This document shows, in pieces, positions 45,235 to 53,056 of a stretch of DNA of 64,000 nucleotides. Position 1 is the stretch's first letter. Each line of letters starts with the position of its first letter. Source of the stretch: Gemmatimonadota bacterium (lineage in GTDB: Bacteria; Gemmatimonadota; Gemmatimonadetes; Gemmatimonadales; GWC2-71-9); the NCBI GenBank assembly GCA_029863245.1, contig JAOTVV010000010.1, positions 1 to 64,000 of the forward strand. Direction: 5' to 3'. The translations under genes and the position numbers were made by a program. The notes below the pieces were generated by a model that did no database searches, had not been told where the DNA came from, and saw only the letters and a program-made list of their open reading frames with translations.

Positions 45235-47652
45235 ATGACATCTTGGCTCTGGACATCCGTGGCGGTGGGACTGGGGAGCCGCCTTGCGCGTCTGCAACGC
45301 CTCTGGGGTCACCACCGCACGCTGCTCGTCCTTGGCACCCTGGTCGGGGTGCCGCTCGTCGTGGGCTCCGCCGTCGCGCTCGAGGCAGCGATCCGGGCGC
45401 GGCTCACCGCCTCGATGTTCGACGGCGCCGCCCGGATCTACGCCCGACCGCTCGTCATCGAGCGGGGCCAGGAGCTCGATCGGGCGCGGACCGAGGCAGC
45501 GCTCGTCCGTCTGGGATATCGCTCCACGCATCGCGGCCGCGTCGACGTGGGCGAGTACGCCGCCGGATCCTGGGAGTGGGTGATCGGCCGGCGGCCGTTT
45601 CGGTTTGCGGACCGGCTCGATCCCGGCGGGATCGTAACCGTCCGCCTGGGCTATTGGGGCGAAGTCTCGGACATTCACGATGCGGACGGTGTCCGCCACG
45701 ACCACGTGGCGCTGGAGCCCGAGCTCGTCCGCACGATTGGCGGCCCGACACGAGCCGATCAGATCCCCGTGTCGCTAACCGAGGTCCCGCCATCATTGGT
45801 CGATGCGATCCTCACAGTCGAGGACCAGCGCTTCTACGAGCACCACGGCCTCGACCTCAAAAGGATCGTCGGCGCCTCGATCGCGAACGTCCGGGCACGA
45901 CGAGTCGTCGAGGGCGCCAGCACGCTTACCCAGCAACTGGCAAAGAACCTGTTCCTGTCATCCCGACGTTCGGCCGTGCGCAAGCTGCGCGAGGCGGCGA
46001 TGGCCGTAGCACTCGAGCTGCGGTACACCAAGGATGAGATTCTCGAGGCCTACCTCAACCACGTGTATTTGGGACAGGACGGAGGGCTCGCCGTTCGCGG
46101 GGTCGGCCGGGCCGCTCAGTTCTACTTTGGCAAGGACGTGAGCCAGCTCAACCTGTCCGAGTCGGCGTTGCTCGCCGGCATCATCCGCGGGCCGAGCCTC
46201 TACTCTCCGTTCCGTCAGGCGGAACGTGCCCGCCAACGCCGTGACCTCGTGCTCCAGCTCATGCGTGAGCGCACGTCGATCACCGACGGGGCGTATCGCC
46301 AAGCCAGCACTGCGCGACTTGGCGTGCGGCCACAACGCGAATCGGCAGAGGTCGGTCGGTATTTCGCCGACTACGTCGCCGGCCGTCTCGCAGCGGCGCA
46401 CGGTGCTACGATGCTGGATCGTGGAGTCGCCGTGTTCACCACCATCGATCTCCGACTCCAGGAGCTCGCCGAAGCGGTCGTGCGAGACGAGTTGCGGCGC
46501 CTCGAGCGGCAGTACCCGCGACTCGCCCGTGACGACGCGCCACTCCAGGCGGCACTGGTGGCGACGAACCCGCGGACGGGAGAGATCCTGGCCATGATCG
46601 GCGGGCGGGACTACGGCGCGTCGCAGTTCAATCGCGCCGTGCTGGCCCGGCGGCAACCGGGAAGCGCGTTCAAGCCAATCGTGGCGCTCGCAGCGCTGGC
46701 ACGCCCCGAGGGCGGTCAGTGGGACGATCCGACCTTCACGCTGGCATCGACCCTCCGGGATGAGCCGCTGGCGGTGGAGACGCCGGCCGGCGTCTGGGAA
46801 CCGGTGAACTATGACCGGCAGTATCGCGGTCCGCTCACCCTGCGCGATGCACTCGAGCGATCGCTAAACGTCCCATTTGCACGCCTGGGCCTCGCTATCG
46901 GGACGGAACGGATCGTGCGCACCGCCCGCAAACTCGGCATCGAGAGCCCGCTTCCCGAGGTTCCCAGCCTCGCGCTTGGCGCCGCCGACATCACGCCGCT
47001 CGAGATGGCGCGGGCCTTTGGGGTGATCGCTGCCGGGGGGTATCGGGCCGACCTGCAACACACCCTGGCCGTGATTGACGAAGACGGCACGGTGCTCGAG
47101 CAACTCACACCGGGCGGGGAGCGCGTGTACGACGATGCCGACGCCTACCTCGTGACGTCGGCGCTCCGTGGTGCCGTGGAGCGCGGAACCGGGCGCGGAC
47201 TCCGCTCGGTGGGTGTGCGCGGACCCGTGGCCGCCAAATCGGGCACGACCAACGATTTCCGTGACGGTTGGTTCATCGGATACACACCGACCCTGGCCGT
47301 CGCCGTGTGGGTGGGATTTGACGATGGCCGCAGCCTCGGACTCCCGGGATCGCGGGTGGCCTTGCCGATCTTCGGCCGGTTCCTCAGCGGCGCGGTGCAC
47401 GACGAATACCAGGATTTCCCGATGCCCGATGGGCTGGAGGTCGTGGAGATCGATCCTGAGACCGGCCTTCGGGCCGGGCCTGGATGCTGGGGCGAGCCCG
47501 AGGTGTTCCTGCGTGGGACCGCACCGGCCGCGAGCTGCTCGCCCTACTGGACCGCCTCCCAACGTGACCGATCGTCGGAGTCCGGACTTCGCACCTACGT
47601 GCGCACGCTGATCCGAGAGTTGACACGTCGCCTGAACGGCGAGCGTCGATAG
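45235..47652 (+). CDS. mrcB: Bifunctional class A penicillin-binding protein (PBP1b-like)
   Basis: An 805-residue class A PBP. It has an N-terminal membrane anchor (about residues 35-55), a UB2H-like domain (about 65-145), the GT51 glycosyltransferase (V-E-D-Q-R-F-Y-E-H-H-G, G-A-S-T-L-T-Q-Q-L-A-K-N and L-N-H-V-Y-L-G-Q) and a transpeptidase with the serine motif S-A-F-K, S-L-N and K-S-G-T. The UB2H domain marks the PBP1b branch, which in E. coli is activated through LpoB. It polymerises and cross-links peptidoglycan. The ATG at 45235 has GAGGAG 4 nt upstream, so the earlier in-frame start at 45175 was not used. Confidence 0.92.
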   Translation: MTSWLWTSVAVGLGSRLARLQRLWGHHRTLLVLGTLVGVPLVVGSAVALEAAIRARLTASMFDGAARIYARPLVIERGQELDRARTEAALVRLGYRSTHRGRVDVGEYAAGSWEWVIGRRPFRFADRLDPGGIVTVRLGYWGEVSDIHDADGVRHDHVALEPELVRTIGGPTRADQIPVSLTEVPPSLVDAILTVEDQRFYEHHGLDLKRIVGASIANVRARRVVEGASTLTQQLAKNLFLSSRRSAVRKLREAAMAVALELRYTKDEILEAYLNHVYLGQDGGLAVRGVGRAAQFYFGKDVSQLNLSESALLAGIIRGPSLYSPFRQAERARQRRDLVLQLMRERTSITDGAYRQASTARLGVRPQRESAEVGRYFADYVAGRLAAAHGATMLDRGVAVFTTIDLRLQELAEAVVRDELRRLERQYPRLARDDAPLQAALVATNPRTGEILAMIGGRDYGASQFNRAVLARRQPGSAFKPIVALAALARPEGGQWDDPTFTLASTLRDEPLAVETPAGVWEPVNYDRQYRGPLTLRDALERSLNVPFARLGLAIGTERIVRTARKLGIESPLPEVPSLALGAADITPLEMARAFGVIAAGGYRADLQHTLAVIDEDGTVLEQLTPGGERVYDDADAYLVTSALRGAVERGTGRGLRSVGVRGPVAAKSGTTNDFRDGWFIGYTPTLAVAVWVGFDDGRSLGLPGSRVALPIFGRFLSGAVHDEYQDFPMPDGLEVVEIDPETGLRAGPGCWGEPEVFLRGTAPAASCSPYWTASQRDRSSESGLRTYVRTLIRELTRRLNGERR

Positions 47653-47730
47653 CCTCCCACGGCGGCGTTGACGTCCGGAGACTCTTCGAGCGTAATTCAG
47701 CGCATCTCCACTCTCGGAGCGTACCAGTCG

Positions 47731-48366
47731 ATGCGCCTCAAACAGACACTCGTGATCCTTGGAGTCCTCGCGGCGGCCACTGCGGCGGCCTTCCTGCTGC
47801 TCGGCACTCGCGCGCGCGGGGCGGCCCTTGGCCCGATAGACGGCGCCGACCTCCCACCGACCGAACTGAACCGCGTGGCCGTCGGGACTCGGGCTCCCGA
47901 CTTCAGCCTCCGGGCCGTAGACGGGACGACGGTCGCCCTGTCCGATTACCAGGGTGAGAAAGACGTCGTGCTCGTGTTCTACCGGGGTCACTGGTGACCG
48001 TACTGCGCTGCTCAGCTCGGGAAGCTGAGGGGACTGCTGACGAAGGAGCAACGAGGATCGAGTGAGATCCTGGCGGTGTCCGTAGATGCCCCGGAGGATC
48101 TTCGGAAGATGGTCGACCGGATCTCGAAGGAAGACGGCGTGCTGCCGGACTTCCCGTTTCTGTCCGATCCCGGCCACCACGTCATCGATCGCTACGGCCT
48201 GTTCAACAAGGACGACCCACGAGGCCGCGAGATCACTCACCCCGCCACGTTCGTGATCGATCGCTCAGGCATCGTGCGGTGGCGCTTCGTGGAAGTCGAC
48301 TACAAGGTCCGACCGAGCAACGAGGAGATCCTCCGTGCTCTGGCGACGCTGCGAAGCGGGCTATAA
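47731..48366 (+). CDS. Membrane-anchored peroxiredoxin/thioredoxin-like selenoprotein (in-frame TGA = Sec89)
   Basis: The reading frame is open on both sides of one TGA (47995-47997), giving 211 residues if it is read as selenocysteine. Residues 1-30 form a membrane anchor. The redoxin fold follows: R-A-P-D-F-S-L-R, then V-V-L-V-F-Y-R-G-H-W-U-P-Y-C-A-A-Q-L, a cis-Pro-like region and T-H-P-A-T-F-V-I-D-R-S-G, ending V-R-P-S-N-E-E-I. In AhpC/TSA-type redoxins the position of U is the reactive Cys of F-Y-R-G-x-W-C-P-x-C, so the TGA falls exactly on the catalytic residue and makes a UxxC motif with Cys92. A hairpin 13 nt downstream fits a bacterial SECIS. A sequencing error or true pseudogene is possible but less likely because nothing else is broken. 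It likely reduces peroxides or disulfides outside the cytoplasmic membrane. ATG 47731 is preferred over TTG 47668. Confidence 0.85.
47995..48029 (+). promoter_or_regulatory. Candidate bacterial SECIS element with its UGA
   Basis: The UGA is at 47995-47997. CTCAGCT (48011-48017) and AGCTGAG (48023-48029) form a perfect 7-bp stem with the 5-nt loop CGGGA (48018-48022). The loop begins 20 nt after the UGA and has a G in its second position. This fits the known bacterial SECIS rules (loop 16-37 nt after the UGA, G in the first two loop positions), which SelB recognises. Confidence 0.65.
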
Positions 48367-48470
48367 GCTCCCACGCCCTTCCTATCGGCTGCGCAAATCG
48401 GGGGCGATGCCTTGCCCGGGATTCGGCCCGTAGCCAACTTGGGCATGACTCCTCCCTTGCCGGGGTACCC

Positions 48471-48839
48471 ATGAACGCGCTGGCCGACACCTACACGCAG
48501 CTATCCGGCACGCTGCGCGCGCTGCTCGAGGCCCGGGGCTTCGAGGTGGCCGAAGAACATCACCACGCCGACGCGTCGGGAGCGAAATGCCTCCTGCTGA
48601 CGAGTGGAGCGGAGTCGTTCCGCCTCGCCTGGGCAGGTGGCACGAGCACGTTTCGCGTGGACTATTGTCCCAAGCGGCGCGACCGCTCCTGCCCCGCGTG
48701 GCAGACGCTCGTGGAGGCACCATTCGCCCCGCGGGAGACCGCGTCCCAGCAGGCCGAAGACCTGGCCCGGCACGTCGAGCAGGCTCTGGCCCGACATCTG
48801 GGATCGCCGCCTCGGGAGGCCCCCGGAACCGACACGTGA
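48471..48839 (+). CDS. Hypothetical 122-residue protein
   Basis: A soluble protein with no signal peptide or known motif. Residues about 5-110 have the alternating pattern of a small alpha/beta fold: an amphipathic helix (Y-T-Q-L-S-G-T-L-R-A-L-L-E-A-R-G), beta strands (C-L-L-L-T-S-G, F-R-L-A-W) and a C-terminal helix. Cys and His residues are scattered rather than in a metal motif. The start is ATG 48471, preceded by GGGG; the longer in-frame start at 48279 would overlap the selenoprotein gene. Codon use is like its neighbours, so I keep it as a real gene. Confidence 0.55.
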   Translation: MNALADTYTQLSGTLRALLEARGFEVAEEHHHADASGAKCLLLTSGAESFRLAWAGGTSTFRVDYCPKRRDRSCPAWQTLVEAPFAPRETASQQAEDLARHVEQALARHLGSPPREAPGTDT

Positions 48840-48899
48840 TGCGGATCATGCTCGACCCGTGAGATACGTCACAAGTCGTTTAATCACAATAACTTACGC

Positions 48900-48928
48900 T
48901 TGACAAGCCCGCTGCAGACCCCTATCAT
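48900..48928 (+). promoter_or_regulatory. Strong sigma-70-like promoter
   Basis: A perfect TTGACA (48900-48905) and TATCAT (48923-48928) are separated by exactly 17 nt, within a stretch that is A/T-rich upstream. The start of transcription would be near 48935, about 78 nt before the lipoprotein ATG at 49013. It is the best match to the consensus in the window. Confidence 0.75.
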
Positions 48929-49012
48929 TCTGGTGGTCAAGCGTCTGACGCTCTGAACCCAGGGGGCACCACCCTTACGGCCCGAGCGTCCTTCCGGCAC
49001 AAGGAGTGTGCG

Positions 49013-49762
49013 ATGCGGTTCAACCGAGGATGGAAAGGGCTGGCGCTCCTGGCCGGGCTGTCCCTGGCCGTCGCGTGCAGCGACACCGGGGCACCGTCGG
49101 CCGAAGAGGAAGCCCAAGTCACGCAGGACGTGATGGCGTATGCGGCCGACGTTACGTCGGACGACGTCATCATGATGACCCTGCTCGCCGACGGCGTGTT
49201 GGGATCGGCACCGTCAGCTGCCCCGCCGTTCGACGGGACCATCAGCTACTCGCGCAGCGTGACGTTCTACGGCGAGGGCGACGCTGTCCAGGACGCGTAT
49301 GATCCGTTGCTCACGGCCAAGGTGAACATGGTCGTGACCTTCGAGGGATCTCGGAGCTGGACGGGCGACCGCGGGACGATGTCCGTCACGGTTGCGCGGC
49401 ACCGCGACATGACCGTCTCGAATCTGTTGGGTGAAGAGACCGAGCGGATCTGGGACGGCGATGGGAACTCCGATGTGAACCGTGTGCACCAATCCGACCA
49501 GTTTGGTGAGCGGGTGTACGACTTCACGGCGACCACCGCCGTTGCCGCCGTCGTCATCCCGGTCCCCCGTGGAAGCGGATGGCCGGTCTCGGGGACCATC
49601 ACCCGTCAGGTGACGGTCGAGGTGGTGTCCGGACTCGGCGACACGGTGACCCGCATGCGCACGGTCATGGTCGAGTTCAACGGCACCCACTTGGTGCCGA
49701 TCACGATCAACGACTTGTCCTGCACGCTGGACCTGGCTCTGCGCTCGGTGAGCTGTGGCTGA
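49013..49762 (+). CDS. Predicted outer lipoprotein of unknown function
   Basis: A 249-residue lipoprotein: a basic N-terminus, hydrophobic core and the lipobox L-A-V-A-C (Cys22). The mature part begins with an acidic Ser/Glu segment and then shows alternating beta-strand patterns and many Thr/Val residues, so it is probably a beta-rich fold. No enzyme motif is seen. AAGGAG lies 6 nt before the ATG. The gene has a near-consensus promoter upstream and a strong terminator downstream, so it is a well-expressed single-gene unit. Confidence 0.7.
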   Translation: MRFNRGWKGLALLAGLSLAVACSDTGAPSAEEEAQVTQDVMAYAADVTSDDVIMMTLLADGVLGSAPSAAPPFDGTISYSRSVTFYGEGDAVQDAYDPLLTAKVNMVVTFEGSRSWTGDRGTMSVTVARHRDMTVSNLLGEETERIWDGDGNSDVNRVHQSDQFGERVYDFTATTAVAAVVIPVPRGSGWPVSGTITRQVTVEVVSGLGDTVTRMRTVMVEFNGTHLVPITINDLSCTLDLALRSVSCG

Positions 49763-49797
49763 GGTCCAATAGCACCGTCACGCACTGTGCGAAGCGG

Positions 49798-49825
49798 AAA
49801 CGGGTGGGCGCGAGCCCACCCGTTT
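49798..49825 (+). terminator. Intrinsic terminator of the lipoprotein gene
   Basis: A perfect 12-bp stem (49798-49809 with 49814-49825) with the 4-nt loop GCGA, ending in a short T run. It lies 36 nt past the lipoprotein stop codon. Confidence 0.85.
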
Positions 49826-49906
49826 TGCGTTGCTGCATTTGCAAACCCCGCCTGGCTGCATACCTTTGCGCAGCGGCAATGGCGAGTGCGCTCACCGGGG
49901 CAAGAC

Positions 49907-50302
49907 ATGGCGGGACAGCCGAATGAATCCGGAGAAGTACCCAAGCGGTTTCTGCCGGAGCGGCGCGTTGCCGACCGGCGGGGGGCGGGCAAGCGGCGTG
50001 AGGCCGACCGTCGTGTCATCGACATGGCCGTCGAGCGCGAGCGGCGCCGCGACGGCGATCGGCGACACCTTCGCGAGCGGCGGATGGTGGCCGAGCGGCG
50101 GTTCCCCTCTGCGGCGCAGTTCTCGTGGGACGACACGCTCACGATCCACCGCATGCTGACGGATCCCACGCTCGACGTCTCCTGCCCACGGTGCCACGGC
50201 CGGCTGCTACTGGGGCCGCCAGACAGGAACGTGGAACTCCCCACCCGCGAGGTGCACTGCACCTCGTGCCGGTACAGCGTGGCGATCGTCGACGAGAGCT
50301 AG
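49907..50302 (+). CDS. Arg-rich protein with C-terminal zinc ribbon
   Basis: A 131-residue protein with a tract of seven [DE]-R-R triplets (residues about 15-65), then a helical linker and a C-terminal zinc ribbon (C-P-R-C and C-T-S-C about 30 residues apart). It resembles the protein at 44624-45142 in composition and parts but with the order reversed. The very basic and acidic repeat could bind RNA or DNA or form a phase-separating segment; no function is known. It starts at ATG 49907 with a weak ribosome site, and its stop overlaps the convergent nuclease gene by 4 nt. Confidence 0.65.
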   Translation: MAGQPNESGEVPKRFLPERRVADRRGAGKRREADRRVIDMAVERERRRDGDRRHLRERRMVAERRFPSAAQFSWDDTLTIHRMLTDPTLDVSCPRCHGRLLLGPPDRNVELPTREVHCTSCRYSVAIVDES

Positions 50303-51183
50303 GGCGCTCCCGCGTCACCCCCCAGTACGCGATTCAACACTCCCGCCAATCGAATGCCAGCCTGGAGCAGGCGCCGCTCCATGATGGGGGTCATCTCGTT
50401 GACGAAATCCCACCGCAGATCGGGTACCTGCTCTTCCGTTACTCCAAGGCGTGAGTACACGTCCTCCCGCACTAACCGCGACTCCTCGATCCAGTCCACG
50501 TAGCCCGAGGCAAGCCAGTCGCGCATCTCGGCAGCGGTGGCACGATCGAGGAAGTCCACGTACTCGGAATAGCTCAGCGCCTGATGCTCCAACAGGTGGG
50601 TGTCCCACACGCTGTGGAGATTGGACGGCGTGCCGAACCACTTCACGCCTACGAGGTTGCCGCCCCGGTCCGAGGCCAGTCCGGCGTGCAGCGGCTGGTG
50701 CGTATCGCCAATGAAGTGGACGAGGAACTTGAGCGCCATGGCCCGCTCGTCGGCGGTGCGCGCGGGATCCGCCAACAGGCGCTCGTTGTAGCGTAGAGCC
50801 TGTACGAGGTCTCCGGGGACCTCGAATTCGGTCTCGCGATACGCCTCGCCCGTGGGGATGTTCACGTAGTGCCACGGCGCCGTGCGGCTACCTTCGGGCG
50901 TGCCTCGATACCAGTCCGCCCAATTACTGATTTGTGCGAGGGACCTGGGACCGAGCAGACCCTGAATGCGTGCCCGCGCAGGGGGAGTGAGGTGCCGCTC
51001 GGCGATGGTCGCGATGATGCGGTGCCCGTTCAACCCCCACAGTTCTCGCGCGCGATCCACACTGTGGCTGGACGTCTCGCAGGGTAGCGGCTCGACTCCG
51101 GGTGCGGCGAGGGGGAATACGATGCATGCGGCGAGAGCCGGAGCGCTGAAACGCGTCAGTCGACTATTGAACCGTTGGGACAT
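50299..51183 (-). CDS. S1/P1 family nuclease
   Basis: A 294-residue secreted zinc nuclease. After a signal peptide (F-S-A-P-A-L-A-A-C-I-V-F) the W-G-L-N-G-H-R-I-I-A motif supplies the N-terminal Trp and His zinc ligands. Further ligands are in N-W-A-D-W-Y, W-H-Y-V-N-I and V-H-F-I-G-D-T-H-Q-P-L-H-A-G. It degrades single-stranded DNA and RNA outside the cytoplasm, probably for nutrient recovery. ATG 51183 is preferred over an earlier in-frame start at 51234. It is divergent from the deacylase gene. Confidence 0.88.
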   Translation of the reverse strand: MSQRFNSRLTRFSAPALAACIVFPLAAPGVEPLPCETSSHSVDRARELWGLNGHRIIATIAERHLTPPARARIQGLLGPRSLAQISNWADWYRGTPEGSRTAPWHYVNIPTGEAYRETEFEVPGDLVQALRYNERLLADPARTADERAMALKFLVHFIGDTHQPLHAGLASDRGGNLVGVKWFGTPSNLHSVWDTHLLEHQALSYSEYVDFLDRATAAEMRDWLASGYVDWIEESRLVREDVYSRLGVTEEQVPDLRWDFVNEMTPIMERRLLQAGIRLAGVLNRVLGGDAGAP

Positions 51184-51317
51184 ACGGCTATCTCGGATTG
51201 GAGTGTCTGGTGAAATATGGCCCCGCGGACCCAAGACACGGAGAGCCCGTGCTCACCCCTGGTCGCCGCCAGTCCCGTACGACACGTTTCCAAGAGCCCG
51301 CACAGGGGGAGCACCGC

Positions 51318-52376
51318 ATGTTCCGTGGACTCGTTGTGTCCGTCGCCGCCTACCTCATGGCTGTCGTTCCCGCCCACGGGCAGGAACCAGCCACCTTCAC
51401 CGTGGGGCCCCTCAGAGTCGAGCGGGGTGCGATGGTGTCCGGGCACATCCGGGTGCCCGACGGAATCGACAGCGGGACGACCATTCCGGTCACCGTTGCC
51501 CACGGCGCCCGACCCGGGCCGGTGCTCGCCGCCATAGCCGGCACACATGGCTACGAGTATCCCCCCATTCTCGCGCTCCGGCGCGTCCGGAAGGCCCTCG
51601 ACCCAACGCGCCTCTCCGGCACGGTGATCCTGGTGCACGTCGCCAACATGCCGTCCTTTCTGGGACGGACCATCTACTACAGCCCGACAGATGGGAAGAA
51701 CCTGAATCGCGTGTACCCGGGAAACCCGTCCGGCACGGTGAGCGAGCGGATCGCCCACGTCATCACGACCGAGGTGATCGACCGAGCGGACTACGTCGTG
51801 GACATGCACGGCGGCGACGGGAACGAGGCCTTGCGTCCGTACAGCTACTGGATGCTGAGCGGCGACGCCCGGATCGATTCCCTCACCAAGGAGATGGTGA
51901 TGGCGTTCGGGCTGGATCACATCGTTATCGATCGCGACCGGCCGCGCGATCGCAACGCGTCGGTTTACACGTCCAACACGGCGCTCACCCGCGGCAAGCC
52001 CGGCATCACCACCGAAACCGGTCAACTTGGCTCGGACGACCGATACTGGGTGGATCTCGCGGAACAGGGACTCTGGAACCTGCTCCGCCACTTTGGGATG
52101 ATCGATGGCGACGTCGAGCGGCCGCAGGGCATCGTCTGGCTCGACACCTACGAGGTGCTGCGGAGCCCCGTGACCGGCCTCTTCCGGCCGGCGGTGCGCG
52201 ATGGGTACGCCATCGCGGAGGGAGGACTGCTGGGCGTGATCGAAGATTTTTTCGGGGATCGGGTTCAGGAGGTGCGCGCACCGTTCGCCGGGATCGTCAA
52301 CTACGTGCTCGGGACGCCGCCCGTGAGCGCCGGCGAGCCGCTCGCCATGGTGAGCCACATCAAGCGCGACCAGTAA
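51318..52376 (+). CDS. Secreted AstE/AspA-like zinc deacylase or carboxypeptidase
   Basis: A 352-residue M14-type succinylglutamate desuccinylase/aspartoacylase family protein with a signal peptide (M-A-V-V-P-A-H-G-Q-E). Zinc ligands are in A-G-T-H-G-Y-E (His and Glu) and D-M-H-G-G-D (His), and N-L-N-R-V-Y-P-G-N forms the substrate site. A C-terminal beta-domain ends near P-F-A-G-I-V-N-Y. It would remove an acyl or peptide group from a substrate outside the cytoplasm; which one is unknown. GGGGGAG lies about 7 nt before the ATG at 51318. Confidence 0.82.
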   Translation: MFRGLVVSVAAYLMAVVPAHGQEPATFTVGPLRVERGAMVSGHIRVPDGIDSGTTIPVTVAHGARPGPVLAAIAGTHGYEYPPILALRRVRKALDPTRLSGTVILVHVANMPSFLGRTIYYSPTDGKNLNRVYPGNPSGTVSERIAHVITTEVIDRADYVVDMHGGDGNEALRPYSYWMLSGDARIDSLTKEMVMAFGLDHIVIDRDRPRDRNASVYTSNTALTRGKPGITTETGQLGSDDRYWVDLAEQGLWNLLRHFGMIDGDVERPQGIVWLDTYEVLRSPVTGLFRPAVRDGYAIAEGGLLGVIEDFFGDRVQEVRAPFAGIVNYVLGTPPVSAGEPLAMVSHIKRDQ

Positions 52377-52393
52377 CCGCCGCTCCCCTCGCC

Positions 52394-52433
52394 AACCGAC
52401 GGCCGGACCCCGTCGCGGTCCGGCCGTCCGGTT
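52394..52433 (+). terminator. Intrinsic terminator after the AstE-like gene
   Basis: GACGGCCGGACC (52398-52409) pairs perfectly with GGTCCGGCCGTC (52417-52428) over a 7-nt loop, and AACC/GGTT extend the stem with one bulged C. The T-run after it is short. It lies between this gene and the convergent 72-residue membrane protein gene and may serve both. Confidence 0.75.
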
Positions 52434-52450
52434 AACGATGGCCGTTGCCG

Positions 52451-52669
52451 CTACAGCTTGTTCTCGAGCATCTGGCGCAACAACAATGCGATATCGAGGA
52501 TCAGCAGTACCACCGCCCAATCGAGGAGCTGCCGCGGAAACACATCGATGAAGGGGATACTCGCACCCAGCAGGTTGAGCGCCTTCTCGACGATCGCGAC
52601 GCAAAACAGCAACACCGCAGTGGCGAGAAACACCGGTGCCGTGAACACTTGTTCCGCTCGATCATTCAT
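52451..52669 (-). CDS. Small two-helix membrane protein
   Basis: A 72-residue protein with two hydrophobic helices, about residues 12-32 (P-V-F-L-A-T-A-V-L-L-F) and 48-65 (L-D-W-A-V-V-L-L-I-L-D-I-A), joined by a short loop and ending in a basic/acidic tail. Its ATG has a full AGGAGG 5 nt upstream, the best ribosome site in the window, so the small gene is real although the frame stays open further upstream to 53035. No family is recognised. Confidence 0.72.
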   Translation of the reverse strand: MNDRAEQVFTAPVFLATAVLLFCVAIVEKALNLLGASIPFIDVFPRQLLDWAVVLLILDIALLLRQMLENKL

Positions 52670-53004
52670 TCGTGCCTCCTCTTGCCCGCTGGTGCCAACG
52701 GTGCCGCGACCGGACCACCGACGCCGAGTCATCGTATCCCCCCATTCGCCTCCGCGGCGGGCTCCGCCACCACCCAACTCCGCTCGAGCTTGCGTTCCGT
52801 AGGCCAGACCTCGTCCAGCGTATTTCCGTCGTAAAGTCGGTTTTTCATCAGGCGGCATACGGTATTCGTGTTGCGGGTCGACCGGTCGAGCGTGCACATG
52901 GTGAGCGATCCTCCGAGATCTTCCGCGGGAATCGATGCAAGGGTGCAAAGATGACCCCCGGGCGGCCCGGGCGGGAGGGTGCTCCCGACACGGGGATAAA
53001 CGCG
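52670..53004. other. Intergenic stretch without a convincing gene
   Basis: Between the small membrane protein and the terminator of the M16 operon there is no frame with good coding character and no RNA gene. It presumably holds the promoter of the membrane protein gene; on the minus strand an A/T-rich patch near 52825-52850 is the best place for it, but no clear hexamers stand out. Confidence 0.5.
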
Positions 53005-53035
53005 GTGGGGCGCCGAGCCGTGCCCGGCGCCCCAC
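53005..53035 (-). terminator. Intrinsic terminator of the M16 protease operon
   Basis: A perfect 11-bp GC-rich stem (53005-53015 with 53025-53035) with a 9-nt loop lies 22 nt beyond the stop codon of the second M16 gene. There is no strong T-tract. Confidence 0.7.
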
Positions 53036-53056
53036 CCCAGCGCCAGCGATGGTGGC

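Noticed and set aside
47668-48366. Reading the redoxin region as a pseudogene or as two separate genes
   Set aside because: There is no frameshift, the single TGA replaces the catalytic Cys codon and a SECIS-like hairpin follows, so selenocysteine recoding explains it better.
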